This document shows positions 1-8,147 of a stretch of 64,000 bases of DNA, piece after piece (position 1 is the stretch's first letter; every line of letters begins with the position of its first letter). A program made the position numbers and the translations under genes. Source of the stretch: Komagataeibacter swingsii (GTDB lineage: Bacteria; Pseudomonadota; Alphaproteobacteria; Acetobacterales; Acetobacteraceae); assembly GCF_003207895.1 (NCBI RefSeq), contig NZ_NKUB01000004.1, positions 124,001-188,000 of the forward strand, read 5' to 3'. The notes below the pieces were generated by a model. That model searched no databases. It saw only the letters and a program-made list of their open reading frames with translations, and was not told the DNA's origin.

Positions 1-2
1 TG

Positions 3-1502
3 CTGGCGACACTTGTGGCCGGCACCATAATGGGGGGATGCCTGCTTTCGGCTCCCCTTGCGCGGGCGGATGACAGCGGGGTGATCCACCCTGACACCCA
101 GATCCAGCAGCTGCCGAATTTCGTAAACCTGGTCAAGCAGGTCAAGCCGGCCGTCGTGTCGATCACGGCGCGGATCAAGGACGCGGATGTGGGCGAGGAC
201 GGCGGGCAGGGCGGCATGCCCGGTGGCTTCCCGTTTCCCTTTCCCTTCCAGATGATGCCGCAGCAGGCCCATCATACCGTCGAGGCCCGTGGCTCGGGCT
301 TTGTCATCTCGCCCGACGGGTATGTCGTCACCAACAACCACGTGGTGAAGGGCGCGACCAAGGTGACCGTGACGCTGGATGACGGCACGGCGCTGCCCGC
401 CAAGATCGTGGGGCGCGACTCCAAGACGGATATCGCCCTGCTCAAGGTCTCGCCGTCGGGCAAGCTGCGCTTTATCGAACTGGGGGATTCGGACAAGGTC
501 GAGCCGGGTGAATGGGTCGTGGCCGTGGGCAATCCCTACGGGCTGGGCGGCACGGTCACGGCCGGTATCGTCTCGGCCCGTGGCCGTGACATCGGCGATG
601 GCCCGTATGATTCCTTCATTCAGGTTGATGCCCCGATCAACCGTGGCAACTCCGGCGGCCCGCTGTTCACGCAGGATGGCAAGGTGGTGGGCGTGAACAC
701 CGCCATCCTGTCGCCCTCTGGCGGGTCGATCGGGATCGGGTTCGCCATTCCGTCCGATACCGTGAAGAACATTGTCGACCAGCTTGAAAAGACCGGCCAT
801 GTCACTCGCGGGTACCTCGGCGTCACGGCGCAGGCGATCACGCCGTCCATGGCCAGTGCGCTGGGCATGAAGCCGTCGCCATCCGGCGCGCCGGCTACGG
901 GTGCGCTGGTGGCCAGCGTCAGTTCGGGTAGTCCTGCGGAAAAGGCGGGGCTGAAGGCGGGTGATGTCGTCACCTCGCTGAATGGCCAGGCCATCGACAC
1001 GCCGCATACGCTTGCGGTCAAGGTGGCAGGCATCGTGCCCGGAACCAAGGCGACGATCGCCTACCTGCGCAACAACAAGCCGCAGACCGCCAGCGTCCTG
1101 ATTTCCAGCCTGGGCAAGGGGGGCACGGCCGATGGCACGGTGGGCGATACGTCCCATGATGCCGACAAGGGGCCGAAGCTGGGGGTGACGCTCGCGCCCC
1201 TGACGCCTGACCTGCGCCAGCAGCTCGGGCTGGAGGAAAACGTGCGCGGCGTGGTGGTCAGTGACGTGCAGGCCGGTTCCGCCGCCGAACAGGCCGGGAT
1301 CCATGCGGGTGACGTCATCCAGTCCGTGGGCGATGTGCCGGTGGAAAACCCGCGCGCCACGGTTTCCGCCATCCGCCAGGCCCTGCAGGCCAATCATTCC
1401 GTCCTGCTGCGGGTCGTGCGCAACGGGCAGAGCGTCTTTGTGGCCGTCAGTCCCAACAGCGATGATTCTGACACGACCAGCCCTGACGAAGACGACCAGT
1501 AA
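3..1502 (+). CDS. degP: DegP/HtrA-type periplasmic serine endoprotease (5' end outside window)
   Basis: Trypsin-like protease and chaperone of the envelope, degrading misfolded exported proteins. The reading frame is open to the left edge. The first start visible is GTG at 15, but the hydrophobic signal-peptide core already begins before it and ends near ALARA-DD, so the true start is probably upstream. Numbering from GTG 15, the triad is His109 (TNNHVV), Asp139 (KTDIALL) and Ser213 (GNSGGPL). PDZ domains follow at about 265-363 and 386-478, with an acidic tail at the C-terminus. A Gly/Pro/Phe-rich segment around residues 63-85 sits in the usual LA-loop area. DegP, DegQ and MucD cannot be separated from this alone. 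A strong terminator follows and folD starts 180 bp downstream. Confidence 0.93.
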   Translation: MATLVAGTIMGGCLLSAPLARADDSGVIHPDTQIQQLPNFVNLVKQVKPAVVSITARIKDADVGEDGGQGGMPGGFPFPFPFQMMPQQAHHTVEARGSGFVISPDGYVVTNNHVVKGATKVTVTLDDGTALPAKIVGRDSKTDIALLKVSPSGKLRFIELGDSDKVEPGEWVVAVGNPYGLGGTVTAGIVSARGRDIGDGPYDSFIQVDAPINRGNSGGPLFTQDGKVVGVNTAILSPSGGSIGIGFAIPSDTVKNIVDQLEKTGHVTRGYLGVTAQAITPSMASALGMKPSPSGAPATGALVASVSSGSPAEKAGLKAGDVVTSLNGQAIDTPHTLAVKVAGIVPGTKATIAYLRNNKPQTASVLISSLGKGGTADGTVGDTSHDADKGPKLGVTLAPLTPDLRQQLGLEENVRGVVVSDVQAGSAAEQAGIHAGDVIQSVGDVPVENPRATVSAIRQALQANHSVLLRVVRNGQSVFVAVSPNSDDSDTTSPDEDDQ

Positions 1503-1529
1503 CACCCTCCCCGCCATTGGGGGGACACA

Positions 1530-1558
1530 GGCCGGGGTAGTCATGCCCCGGCCTTTTT
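1530..1558 (+). terminator. Rho-independent terminator after the protease gene
   Basis: Perfect 8-bp GC stem (GGCCGGGG / CCCCGGCC) with an 8-nt loop followed by five T, 28 bp after the protease stop codon. Confidence 0.8.
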
Positions 1559-1684
1559 CATGCGCAAAAGGCGGGAAGGCCGGTTTTTTTACCGGATGGG
1601 CCAGAAAAACGCCGGGTGATGATTGTCGCGCCATGGTTTCTTGCCTTATCTGCTGCCATCGCCATGTTCGTTTCCGGAGGGATG

Positions 1685-2599
1685 ATGACCGGTCCAGCAG
1701 TATCCGATACGCAGGAACCCCATGCCGCGCGCCTGATTGACGGCAAGGGCTTCGCGGCCCGCATGACGCAGGATATCGCCGCCGATGTCAGCGCCTTCTA
1801 CGACCGGCACCACATCACCCCCGGCCTTGCGGTGGTGCTGGTGGGCAATGACCCGGCCAGCGAGGTCTATGTGCGCAACAAGGCGCTGCAGACCCACCGC
1901 GCGGGCATGCGGTCGTTCATGCACATGCTGCCCGCCACGACATCGCAGAAGGAACTGCTGGGCCTGATCGAACGGCTGAATGTCGATCCCGAAATCCACG
2001 GCATCCTCGTGCAACTGCCGCTGCCCGCAGGGCTGGACCCGGTTGTGGTGACCAATGCAATCATTCCCGAAAAGGACGTGGATGGCCTGGGCGTGGTCAA
2101 TGCCGGGCGGCTGGCGCTGGGGCTGCCGGGAATCGTGCCCTGCACGCCGCTTGGCTGCCTGCTGCTGCTGCATCACTATGTGGGTGACATGCGGGGCAGG
2201 GACGCGCTGGTGATCGGGGCATCCAACCTTGTCGGCCGCCCCATGGCGGAACTGCTGCTGCGTGAGGGCTGCACCGTGACCGTGGCCCATATTGACACGC
2301 GTGATACCGCATCCCTTGCCCGGCAGGCCGATATCGTGGTGGTGGCGACGGGCGTGCGCGAACTGGTACGTGGCGACTGGATCAAGCCGGGGGCCACGGT
2401 GATCGATGTCGGCATTTCCCGTGTCACGCTACCCAATGGCAAGACGCGGCTGGTGGGTGACGTGAAGTTTGATGAAGCCGTAAAGCGCGCGGGCCTGATT
2501 ACGCCGGTTCCCGGCGGCGTTGGTCCCATGACGATCGCCTGCCTGCTGCGCAATACCCTTGATGCGGCCCGGATACTTGTGGAAGGCCCGGCGCGCTGA
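1685..2599 (+). CDS. folD: Bifunctional methylenetetrahydrofolate dehydrogenase / methenyltetrahydrofolate cyclohydrolase
   Basis: Interconverts 5,10-methylene-, methenyl- and 10-formyl-THF with NADP+, feeding purine and formyl-Met synthesis. The protein has 304 residues from ATG 1685. A GGAGG at 1676-1680 supports ATG 1685, or ATG 1682 just before it, rather than upstream in-frame starts. Signature parts are RLIDGK at the N-terminus, [11 protein letters not shown] (Tyr62 and catalytic Lys66), and the FolD motif [10 protein letters not shown] at 276-285. A Rossmann stretch [13 protein letters not shown] binds NADP. The next gene is a metF-like reductase 29 bp downstream, giving a one-carbon folate pair. 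Length and motifs are normal for the family. Confidence 0.96.
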   Translation: MTGPAVSDTQEPHAARLIDGKGFAARMTQDIAADVSAFYDRHHITPGLAVVLVGNDPASEVYVRNKALQTHRAGMRSFMHMLPATTSQKELLGLIERLNVDPEIHGILVQLPLPAGLDPVVVTNAIIPEKDVDGLGVVNAGRLALGLPGIVPCTPLGCLLLLHHYVGDMRGRDALVIGASNLVGRPMAELLLREGCTVTVAHIDTRDTASLARQADIVVVATGVRELVRGDWIKPGATVIDVGISRVTLPNGKTRLVGDVKFDEAVKRAGLITPVPGGVGPMTIACLLRNTLDAARILVEGPAR

Positions 2600-2628
2600 G
2601 CGCCCTTGCCGCAGACAGGAGAGAATAC

Positions 2629-3363
2629 ATGACGCTTACTTCCGTTGAACTGATCCCGCGTGACCGGGAAACGCTGCTGCGCGACGCGGGGGATGTCAGC
2701 CGGCTGTTTCCCGATGCGCAGATGATCAATATTCCCGACCTGCTGCGTTTCCCCATGCGCAGCTGGGAGGCGGCGGCCCTGATCCGTCCGGTTTTCCCCC
2801 GCGTGATCCCCCATATCCGCGCCATCGACATCGCGCCGGATGCGCCGCTGCCGGGCGCGGATGACCCGGACCTGCATGAGGTGCTGGTGGTCAAGGGCGA
2901 TCCGCCAACGGACCTGAAGCACCGTACCTATCCCAATACCAGCGAGAGCGTGATCGCCCGTTACCGGCGGGAGGCACCGCATCTTGCGGTCTATGCCGCA
3001 TTCGATCCGTACCGCCGTGCGCCGTACAAGGAAATGGAGGCGGTCGCGCGCAAGAAGGAAGCGGGTGCCGCGGGTTTCTTCACCCAGCCTATTTTTGACA
3101 TGCGGATGCTGGAGCTGTGCATGAACTGGCTGCATGGGGAAAACGTGTTCTGGGGGATTTCCCCCGTGGTCGGCCCAAAATCGCGTTCGTACTGGGAAAC
3201 GACGAATCACGTCATCTTCCCCCATGATTTCGAGCCGACACTGGACGCCAACATCGCCTTCGCGCGGCAGATGATGGATACGGTGGCGCAGGCAGGCGGC
3301 AATACCTATCTCATGCCGCTGCGCGTCAATCTGGAACGTTACCTGACGCCGCTGCGTCGTTAA
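2629..3363 (+). CDS. metF: Methylenetetrahydrofolate reductase-like protein (short MetF family)
   Basis: Predicted TIM-barrel flavoprotein reducing 5,10-methylene-THF to 5-methyl-THF for methionine synthesis. At 244 residues it is about 50 shorter than typical MetF. Recognisable pieces are the N-terminal TSVELIPRD strand (compare SFEFFPP, with the active-site Glu), VLVVKGDPP (compare RGD.PP), and KKEAGAAGFFTQPIFD (compare K.dAGA...TQ.fFD). The C-terminal third is divergent. The start is supported by AGGAGAG about 8 nt before ATG 2629. Position directly behind folD supports a folate role. Substrate could differ because the match is partial, so MetF activity is likely but not certain. Confidence 0.75.
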   Translation: MTLTSVELIPRDRETLLRDAGDVSRLFPDAQMINIPDLLRFPMRSWEAAALIRPVFPRVIPHIRAIDIAPDAPLPGADDPDLHEVLVVKGDPPTDLKHRTYPNTSESVIARYRREAPHLAVYAAFDPYRRAPYKEMEAVARKKEAGAAGFFTQPIFDMRMLELCMNWLHGENVFWGISPVVGPKSRSYWETTNHVIFPHDFEPTLDANIAFARQMMDTVAQAGGNTYLMPLRVNLERYLTPLRR

Positions 3364-3395
3364 AGGCTGTTTGAAAACAACCTGTTAATCAAAGG

Positions 3396-3453
3396 ATAAA
3401 AGGTTTTGGGCGCCGCCTTTTTTCAAAAAGGCGGCGTTCTTCGAAGCTTTTTG
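3396..3453 (+). repeat. Three-armed intergenic repeat, copy A, left part (interrupted by IS)
   Basis: Left arm of the closing stem (AAAAGGTTTTGGGCG), the whole first hairpin (GCCGCC-T6-C-A5-GGCGGC) and the left arm of the second hairpin (GAAGCTTTTTG). The IS begins at the next base and the rest of the repeat resumes at 4275. It lies between the convergent metF-like and NUDIX genes. Confidence 0.85.
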
Positions 3454-3469
3454 GGGCCTGTTGGGAATT
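3454..3469 (+). repeat. Left terminal inverted repeat of the IS
   Basis: 16-bp inverted repeat, GGGCCTGTTGGGAATT, matched 15/16 by the right end. Confidence 0.9.
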
Positions 3470-3508
3470 ATGCTTTTCTGAAGCATCTGGATGTGATTCA
3501 AGGTCTGT

Positions 3509-4260
3509 ATGGATCGCTTCATACTGACAGATGCCCAATGGGCGAAGATGGAACCCCTGTGCCTTGGCAAGAAGACGGATCGGGGCCGCAGCGGGAAGGA
3601 TAACCGCCTTTTCATCGAGGCGGTCTTGTGGATTGCGCGGACCAGCAGTCCATGGCGGGATCTGCCGACATATTTCGGACATTGGAACTCGGTCTACTCG
3701 CGCTACAGCGACTGGATGAAAGCCGGGGTTTTCCAGCGAATTTTCGAGGCTGTCTCGGACGACGCCGACATGGAATATGCGATGATCGACGGCACGGTGG
3801 TGCGGGTTCACCGTCATGGCCAGGGCGCAAAAGGGGGACCCGAAATCAGGCGATCGGACGCAGTGTGACGGGATGGTCGACCAAGATCATCGCCATGACC
3901 GACGCCTTGGGTAACCTGGTCCGCTTTACCCTTATCCCCGGCCAGCATTACGATACGGTCGGGGTTGCGCCCCTTCTTGAACCGGCCGATTTCGGGGGCA
4001 TTCTTGCCGACAAGGCATTTGATGTGCACTGGATTGTGGACAGCATACGCGCGCAAGGCGCCTGTGTGGTCATTCCCCAGCGCAAAAACCGCCTCGACAG
4101 ACGCCCGTTCGATAAAGCCCTGTTCAAAGCGCGCCATCTTATCGAGAACTTCTTCTGCAAACTCAAGGAGTTCAAGCGCATCGCCATGCGCAGCGACAAG
4201 ACAGACAGGTCATTCTCGGCCATGATCTATCTCGTGGCCGCAGTCATCAATTCACGCTAA
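3509..4260 (+). CDS. IS5-family transposase, expressed by -1 frameshift (orfA 3509-3868, orfB to 4260)
   Basis: DDE-type transposase. OrfA (119 codons from ATG 3509, stop TGA at 3868) holds the N-terminal HTH-like part (LTDAQWAKMEPL) and the first catalytic Asp in MIDGTVVRVH. The second frame, -1 relative to orfA, continues in register through GTRNQAIGRS, the second Asp (ILADKAFD) and the Glu region (LIENFFCKLKEFKRIA). The frames join at an A4G5 run (3829-3837), giving HGQGAKGG-TRNQAIGRS, which is the expected family sequence. A programmed -1 shift is therefore more likely than a disabling mutation, although decay is not excluded. The orfB stop lies inside the right inverted repeat. Confidence 0.88.
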
Positions 4261-4274
4261 TCCCCAACAGGCCC
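4259..4274 (-). repeat. Right terminal inverted repeat of the IS
   Basis: Reverse complement reads GGGCCTGTTGGGGATT, one mismatch from the left end. It contains the final bases of the orfB stop codon. Confidence 0.9.
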
Positions 4275-4305
4275 TGAAAAAAGCTTCACCAAAAACGTCT
4301 TTTGA
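4275..4305 (+). repeat. Three-armed intergenic repeat, copy A, right part
   Basis: Resumes with TGAAAAAAGCTTC (right arm of hairpin 2) and CACCAAAAAC (right arm of the closing stem), completing the copy that begins at 3396. Confidence 0.85.
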
Positions 4306-4368
4306 TTTTAAGGCATTGTCATGATGTGACTGCTTTAAACAGTCTTTTCAGTCGGATCTCCGGCAGGG

Positions 4369-4944
4369 TCAGATCCAGCCGCGCGCGCGGATCAGGCCGA
4401 ATGCCGCGATCGTGACCATGCAGGTGATGCGCCCGTCCACGATCATCGCTTCCATTTCCTTCAGCGTGACGACATGGCAGGTAATGTCCTCCTCCGTTTC
4501 CTCACGCTGGTGCGGACCCTGCTGCAATCCGGTGGCAAGATAGGCCCGGCCTTTCTGGGTCGTGTAGCCCGCCCCCTGGTACATCAGGCCCGCATCGCGC
4601 ATCTGCCCGGCGATCAGGCCGGTTTCCTCGCGCAGTTCGCCCCGCGCCACGTCTTCAGGCGTTGCATCGGGGCGGTCTTCCCACATGCCCATGGGCAGTT
4701 CCCACATCCGCTTGCCGATGGGATAGCGGTACTGGCGGATCAGTGTGACGCGGGGGCCTTCCGGGCCGTCCCATAGCGGCAGGATCACGACAAAATCCCC
4801 CCGTTCCACCACGCCATACAGTCCCTGCCTGCCGCCGGGGCGGATGATGATGTCCTCGCGCACGCGGGTCCATGGATTTTCATAGGCGGTACGGGTGGAA
4901 ACGGTTGTATAGCCACCGGCATCCGGTTTGGGCGACTGTGTCAT
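4369..4944 (-). CDS. NUDIX hydrolase (ADP-ribose pyrophosphatase-like)
   Basis: Mg2+-dependent hydrolase of nucleoside-diphosphate-linked substrates, 191 residues. The Nudix helix is visible as ELPMGMW...EDVARGELREETGL, preceded by the substrate-side strand VTLIRQYRYPIGKRMWELP that is typical of ADP-ribose/sugar pyrophosphatases. ATG 4944 was chosen because AAGGA lies about 10 nt upstream on this strand and the domain begins soon after; an upstream in-frame ATG at 5067 would add a tail unlike the family. The gene converges on the IS and repeat copy A and is divergent from the MFS gene. The exact substrate cannot be told. Confidence 0.85.
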   Translation of the reverse strand: MTQSPKPDAGGYTTVSTRTAYENPWTRVREDIIIRPGGRQGLYGVVERGDFVVILPLWDGPEGPRVTLIRQYRYPIGKRMWELPMGMWEDRPDATPEDVARGELREETGLIAGQMRDAGLMYQGAGYTTQKGRAYLATGLQQGPHQREETEEDITCHVVTLKEMEAMIVDGRITCMVTIAAFGLIRARGWI

Positions 4945-5141
4945 GGGTTCTGAATCCTTCCAGATCACGCTTGCATGCAGCCCGCACAGGGCAGTCGTGC
5001 GGGAACGAAGGGCCATGGATTGGTTTTTCCAGGTTTTTCCATAAGCCCTATGGTGCTTTTGCTCCACAGTGATTTTGTGGGGCGGGTGGTATTGCTGGTA
5101 TCCGCGTTTGATCGGGACGCTTGTTTTTCATTACGGAGTTT

Positions 5142-6344
5142 ATGCGTATCATGACCGGGCCGCAGGCTGCATCGGGGTCACCTACACGACGGATACTGCC
5201 CGTCGTGCTGTTCAACCTCCTGTGTTACATTGATATCGGCCTGCCAATGGCGGTCATCCCGGTCTTTGTGCATCAGGTACTCGGATACAACACGGTCCTT
5301 GCCGGGCTGGCGGTGTCCGTGCAGTACCTCGCCACCTTTGCCTCGCGCGCGGGGGCGGGGCGGCAGGCGGACCGCCGGGGGGCGAAACCCACGGTGGTGG
5401 TCGGGCTTGCGGTCTGTACCCTGTCCGGGGCGGCGCTCATGCTGTCGGGGCTGCTGCTGCATTTTGCGGCCCTGTCCGTTGTCCTGCTGATTGCAAGCCG
5501 CATCCTGCTGGGCATTGGCGAAAGCTGGACGGCCACAGGCGCCATCATGTGGAATATCGGGCGCGTCGGCGCGGCCCGCACGGCACAGGTCATATCGTGG
5601 AATGGCGTGACCTCGTATGGCGGCATCGCTCTTGGCGCGCCCATCGGGCAGATCCTGTCGGGACTGCCGCTGCCATATGGCGGCCTTACGGTTGTGGGAC
5701 TGCTGTCAGCGGGGCTGACGCTGTTCGGTTTCGTACTGGCGCGGCAGTATGCCCCCGTACCGCCCGTGCCCAGCGAGGCGCCGCCCATGCCGTTCCATGC
5801 CGTCTTCCGGCGCGTGCTGCCGCATGGGATGGTGCTGGCGTGCGGGTCTGTCGGATTCGGGACGATTTCGGCCTGCCTTGCGCTGTTCTACGCCCATAAC
5901 AACTGGAGCGGGGCGGCAACCGCGCTGACCGGATTCGGCCTGTCGTTCGTGATGATGCGCTTCCTGTTCGCCCGGCAGATCGACCGCCGTGGCGGGCTGG
6001 CTGTCACATTCATCTCGCTGCTGGTTGAAACGCTGGGGCTGTGCGTGCTGTGGCAGTGTTCCTCGGTCAGGGGGGCGGCGTTGGGGGCTGCATTGACCGG
6101 TGCGGGGTTCTCGCTCGTGTTTCCGGCCATGGGCGTGCTGGCGGTGGCGCGCGTGGGGCCGGAAAACCGGGGGGCGGCACTCGGGGCCTTTTCCGTATTC
6201 CTTGATATCGCCGTGGGTCTGTCCGGCCCCCTGCTGGGGCTGGTGATCCAGACAATGGGATATGGCGCGCTGTTTCTGGTGTCCGCCCTGTTCACGCTGG
6301 CGGGTGTGGGTGTAACCATTGTGTTGAAATTCCTGCCGCGCTGA
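5142..6344 (+). CDS. MFS transporter (YhhS-like efflux family)
   Basis: Twelve-TM major facilitator of about 400 residues. Typical segments are LPVVLFNLLCYIDIGLPMAVIPVFVH (TM1), the loop RAGAGRQADRRGAKPTVVVG matching the MFS motif A pattern (G..aDr.Grr), and SRILLGIGESWTATGA in TM4-5, as in YhhS-type exporters. Two starts are possible, ATG 5142 (GGAG only 3 nt upstream) or ATG 5151 (12 nt). The gene is divergent from the NUDIX gene and 45 bp upstream of the LOG gene. Direction and substrate are not deducible; sugar or drug export is the usual guess for this subfamily. Confidence 0.85.
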   Translation: MRIMTGPQAASGSPTRRILPVVLFNLLCYIDIGLPMAVIPVFVHQVLGYNTVLAGLAVSVQYLATFASRAGAGRQADRRGAKPTVVVGLAVCTLSGAALMLSGLLLHFAALSVVLLIASRILLGIGESWTATGAIMWNIGRVGAARTAQVISWNGVTSYGGIALGAPIGQILSGLPLPYGGLTVVGLLSAGLTLFGFVLARQYAPVPPVPSEAPPMPFHAVFRRVLPHGMVLACGSVGFGTISACLALFYAHNNWSGAATALTGFGLSFVMMRFLFARQIDRRGGLAVTFISLLVETLGLCVLWQCSSVRGAALGAALTGAGFSLVFPAMGVLAVARVGPENRGAALGAFSVFLDIAVGLSGPLLGLVIQTMGYGALFLVSALFTLAGVGVTIVLKFLPR

Positions 6345-6389
6345 ATGGCGTGGCGGGCCGATAGTCCTGTGGGGAGCTGAGCTGGGTAG

Positions 6390-6974
6390 ATGCAGATTTC
6401 ATCCGTTGCCGTTTTTTGTGGATCGCGTTTCGGCTCCCGGCCGGAATACGCGGCGCAGTCGCGTGCGCTGGGGACGGCGCTGGGTCAGGCCGGGGTCAGG
6501 CTGGTCTATGGCGGGGGCCATGTCGGCCTGATGGGCACCGTGGCCGATGCGGTGCTGGCTGCGGGCGGGGCGGTGACCGGGATCATTCCCGCCTTCCTGC
6601 ATTCGCGTGAGATCATGCATGAAGGCGTGACCGACCTGACCGTGACCGACAGCATGCATGACCGCAAGGCGCGGATGTTCGCCCAGTCGGACGCCTTCGT
6701 GGTGATGCCCGGTGGGCTTGGCACCTTTGACGAGACGATCGAGATCATGACATGGCGGCAGCTGCGCCAGCATGACAAGCCGATCTACATCGTCAACGTG
6801 GCGGGCTGGGCCGATCCGCTGCTGGCCCTGGTGGATGGCTGTATCGCAGATGGGTTCGCATCCCCCACGGCGCGGAACCTGTTTGAGGTGGTGCCCGATG
6901 TCGCGACCCTGATGGCGGCGCTGGCGGCCCTGCCGGTGCAGGCGGATGCACGCGACAGGGTCAGCACGCTGTAA
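6390..6974 (+). CDS. LOG-family protein (nucleoside 5'-monophosphate phosphoribohydrolase)
   Basis: A 194-residue Rossmann-like protein of the TIGR00730/LOG type. N-terminal VAVFCGSRFGSRPEY binds the nucleotide, LVYGGGHVGLMGTVADA follows, and the catalytic motif PGGLGTFDETIEIMTWRQL is complete (PGGxGTxxE). Members cleave cytokinin riboside monophosphates or other nucleotides to base plus ribose 5-phosphate, so in bacteria it may serve purine turnover rather than hormone synthesis. Length is normal. It precedes tRNA-Pro by 55 bp, but that gene has its own promoter. Confidence 0.88.
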   Translation: MQISSVAVFCGSRFGSRPEYAAQSRALGTALGQAGVRLVYGGGHVGLMGTVADAVLAAGGAVTGIIPAFLHSREIMHEGVTDLTVTDSMHDRKARMFAQSDAFVVMPGGLGTFDETIEIMTWRQLRQHDKPIYIVNVAGWADPLLALVDGCIADGFASPTARNLFEVVPDVATLMAALAALPVQADARDRVSTL

Positions 6975-6991
6975 ATCTTTCATCTATCCCC

Positions 6992-7020
6992 TTGCCTTAA
7001 ATGCAGCGGCCCTGTATAGC
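6992..7020 (+). promoter_or_regulatory. Candidate sigma-70 promoter for tRNA-Pro
   Basis: TTGCCT (6992-6997) and TATAGC (7015-7020) with 17-nt spacing, ending 9 bp before the tRNA. It was seen by eye and no transcript data are available. Confidence 0.55.
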
Positions 7021-7029
7021 CGCCTGCAA

Positions 7030-7106
7030 CGGAGTGTAGCTCAGCCTGGTAGAGCACTGTGTTCGGGACGCAGGGGCCGGAGGTTCGAATCCTCTCACTC
7101 CGACCA
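7030..7106 (+). tRNA. tRNA-Pro (anticodon CGG)
   Basis: 77 nt with encoded CCA. The acceptor stem CGGAGTG / CACTCCG pairs fully. The D arm is GCTCAGCCTGGTAGAGC, and the anticodon stem CTGTG / CGCAG has loop TTCGGGA, placing CGG at 34-36. The T arm is GGAGG-TTCGAAT-CCTCT. It reads CCG codons. A terminator follows 6 bp downstream. Confidence 0.97.
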
Positions 7107-7111
7107 GATTT

Positions 7112-7146
7112 ACAAGCCGGTTATTCTCGGATAACCGGCTTGTTTC
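7112..7146 (+). terminator. Rho-independent terminator after tRNA-Pro
   Basis: Perfect 13-bp stem ACAAGCCGGTTAT / ATAACCGGCTTGT with a 6-nt loop and a short T run. Confidence 0.85.
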
Positions 7147-7288
7147 CGTTTTGCGGTATCCTTCCCGTCATGTTGCGGCAGTGCGGGAAATCCTTTATCC
7201 CCAACTTCCCAATGGATCACGATCTGGTTGGTTATAGCTCTGGTCGTCTGTCCGTCTGGTATGTGAACCCCGGGGACCTTTATTGATC

Positions 7289-8053
7289 ATGCACGTTTCT
7301 TCCGCCTCATTGCAGCAGGACACGCACGTCGGGTGCGGGGTCCGGTCGGGGCCGGTAATCAGCATCATCATCCCATGCTATAATGAGCGTGGAAATGTCG
7401 TTCCCCTGTTCCATGCGGTGGAAAAGGCCGTAAAGCACCATGCCTGGGAACTGATCTTCGTTGATGACAGCTCACCCGACGGCACCATAGACGAGGTATG
7501 GCGTCTGGCGCAGGAGGACAGCCGCGTGCGCGGTATCCTGCGCGTGGGACGTCGTGGGCTGTCATCTGCCGTGATCGAGGGAATCCTGTCTTCATCCGCC
7601 CCTGTGGTTGCGGTGATGGATGGGGACCTGCAGCATGATGAAAACCTGCTGGAACAGATGGTCGATGCCATCGAGCAGAAGGGGTACGATATTGTGGTCG
7701 GCAGCCGCCATGTGGAAGGCGGCGACAATAGCGGCCTGGCCAATTCGTGGCGCCTGTTTCTGTCCAATGCGGGGATTCGCATCGCGCAGTGCTTCCTGTC
7801 CGTGCGGGTGCGCGACCCGATGAGCGGTTTTTTTGCCGTCAGGCGCGACCTGGTTATCAAATCCCTGCCGCATCTGTCGGGTATCGGGTTCAAGATCCTG
7901 CTGGATCTGCTGATGGCGCAGCAGACGGTACCCAAGGTGATCGAACTGCCGTTTGTTTTCCGTTCGCGGCATGAAGGTGAAAGCAAAATGGGCAGGAAGG
8001 TGCTGGTCCAGTTTGCCCAGATGATTTCGTATCACATGCTGAAAAAAAGCTGA
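7289..8053 (+). CDS. Glycosyltransferase family 2, polyprenyl-phosphate mannose synthase-like
   Basis: GT-A fold enzyme predicted to transfer a hexose (usually mannose) from GDP-sugar to polyprenyl phosphate. Evidence: VISIIIPCYNERGNV at the N-terminus, FVDDSSPDGT, VAVMDGDLQHDE (DxD-like), DIVVGSRHVEGG, and RVRDPMSGFFAVRR, which is the DPM1/DPMS hallmark. There are 254 residues and no C-terminal membrane helices, as in single-domain Dpm1. ATG 7289 is 12 nt after GGGGA; TTG 7283 is 6 nt after it and also possible. The product may supply the lipid-linked donor used by GT-C membrane glycosyltransferases, two of which lie at 16.4 and 25.0 kb, but that link is inference. Confidence 0.88.
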   Translation: MHVSSASLQQDTHVGCGVRSGPVISIIIPCYNERGNVVPLFHAVEKAVKHHAWELIFVDDSSPDGTIDEVWRLAQEDSRVRGILRVGRRGLSSAVIEGILSSSAPVVAVMDGDLQHDENLLEQMVDAIEQKGYDIVVGSRHVEGGDNSGLANSWRLFLSNAGIRIAQCFLSVRVRDPMSGFFAVRRDLVIKSLPHLSGIGFKILLDLLMAQQTVPKVIELPFVFRSRHEGESKMGRKVLVQFAQMISYHMLKKS

Positions 8054-8111
8054 CCGGAATGAAGGCTTCTGCCTGATCCGGACGTGGCGTCTGCGCCTCC
8101 ACCCGGCGGGC

Positions 8112-8147
8112 AAAAAAAGGGAAAGGCTTATGCCTTTCCCTTTTTTT
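8112..8147. terminator. Bidirectional terminator between the GT2 and trehalase genes
   Basis: A7-GGGAAAGGC / GCCTTTCCC-T7 with a TTAT loop, so a stem plus T-tract exists on both strands between two convergent genes. It overlaps the trehalase stop region. Confidence 0.88.

Larger units (their letters stand above)
3454..4274 (+). mobile_element. IS5-family insertion sequence, 821 bp (IS427/IS1031-like)
   Basis: Both ends were read directly: GGGCCTGTTGGGAATT at 3454-3469 and its reverse complement with one mismatch at 4259-4274 (15/16 identical). The flanks rejoin as a continuous copy of the three-armed repeat, with TG on each side consistent with a 2-bp target duplication (TTTTTG|IS|TGAAAAAA). 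One transposase is encoded in two overlapping frames. Assignment to the IS427/IS1031 group is inferred from transposase motifs, size and the frameshifted architecture. Confidence 0.9.

Noticed and set aside
3509-3868. Transposase orfA taken as a dead gene because of its early stop
   Set aside because: The downstream frame continues exactly in family register at a slippery A/G run, as in functional two-frame IS5-group elements.
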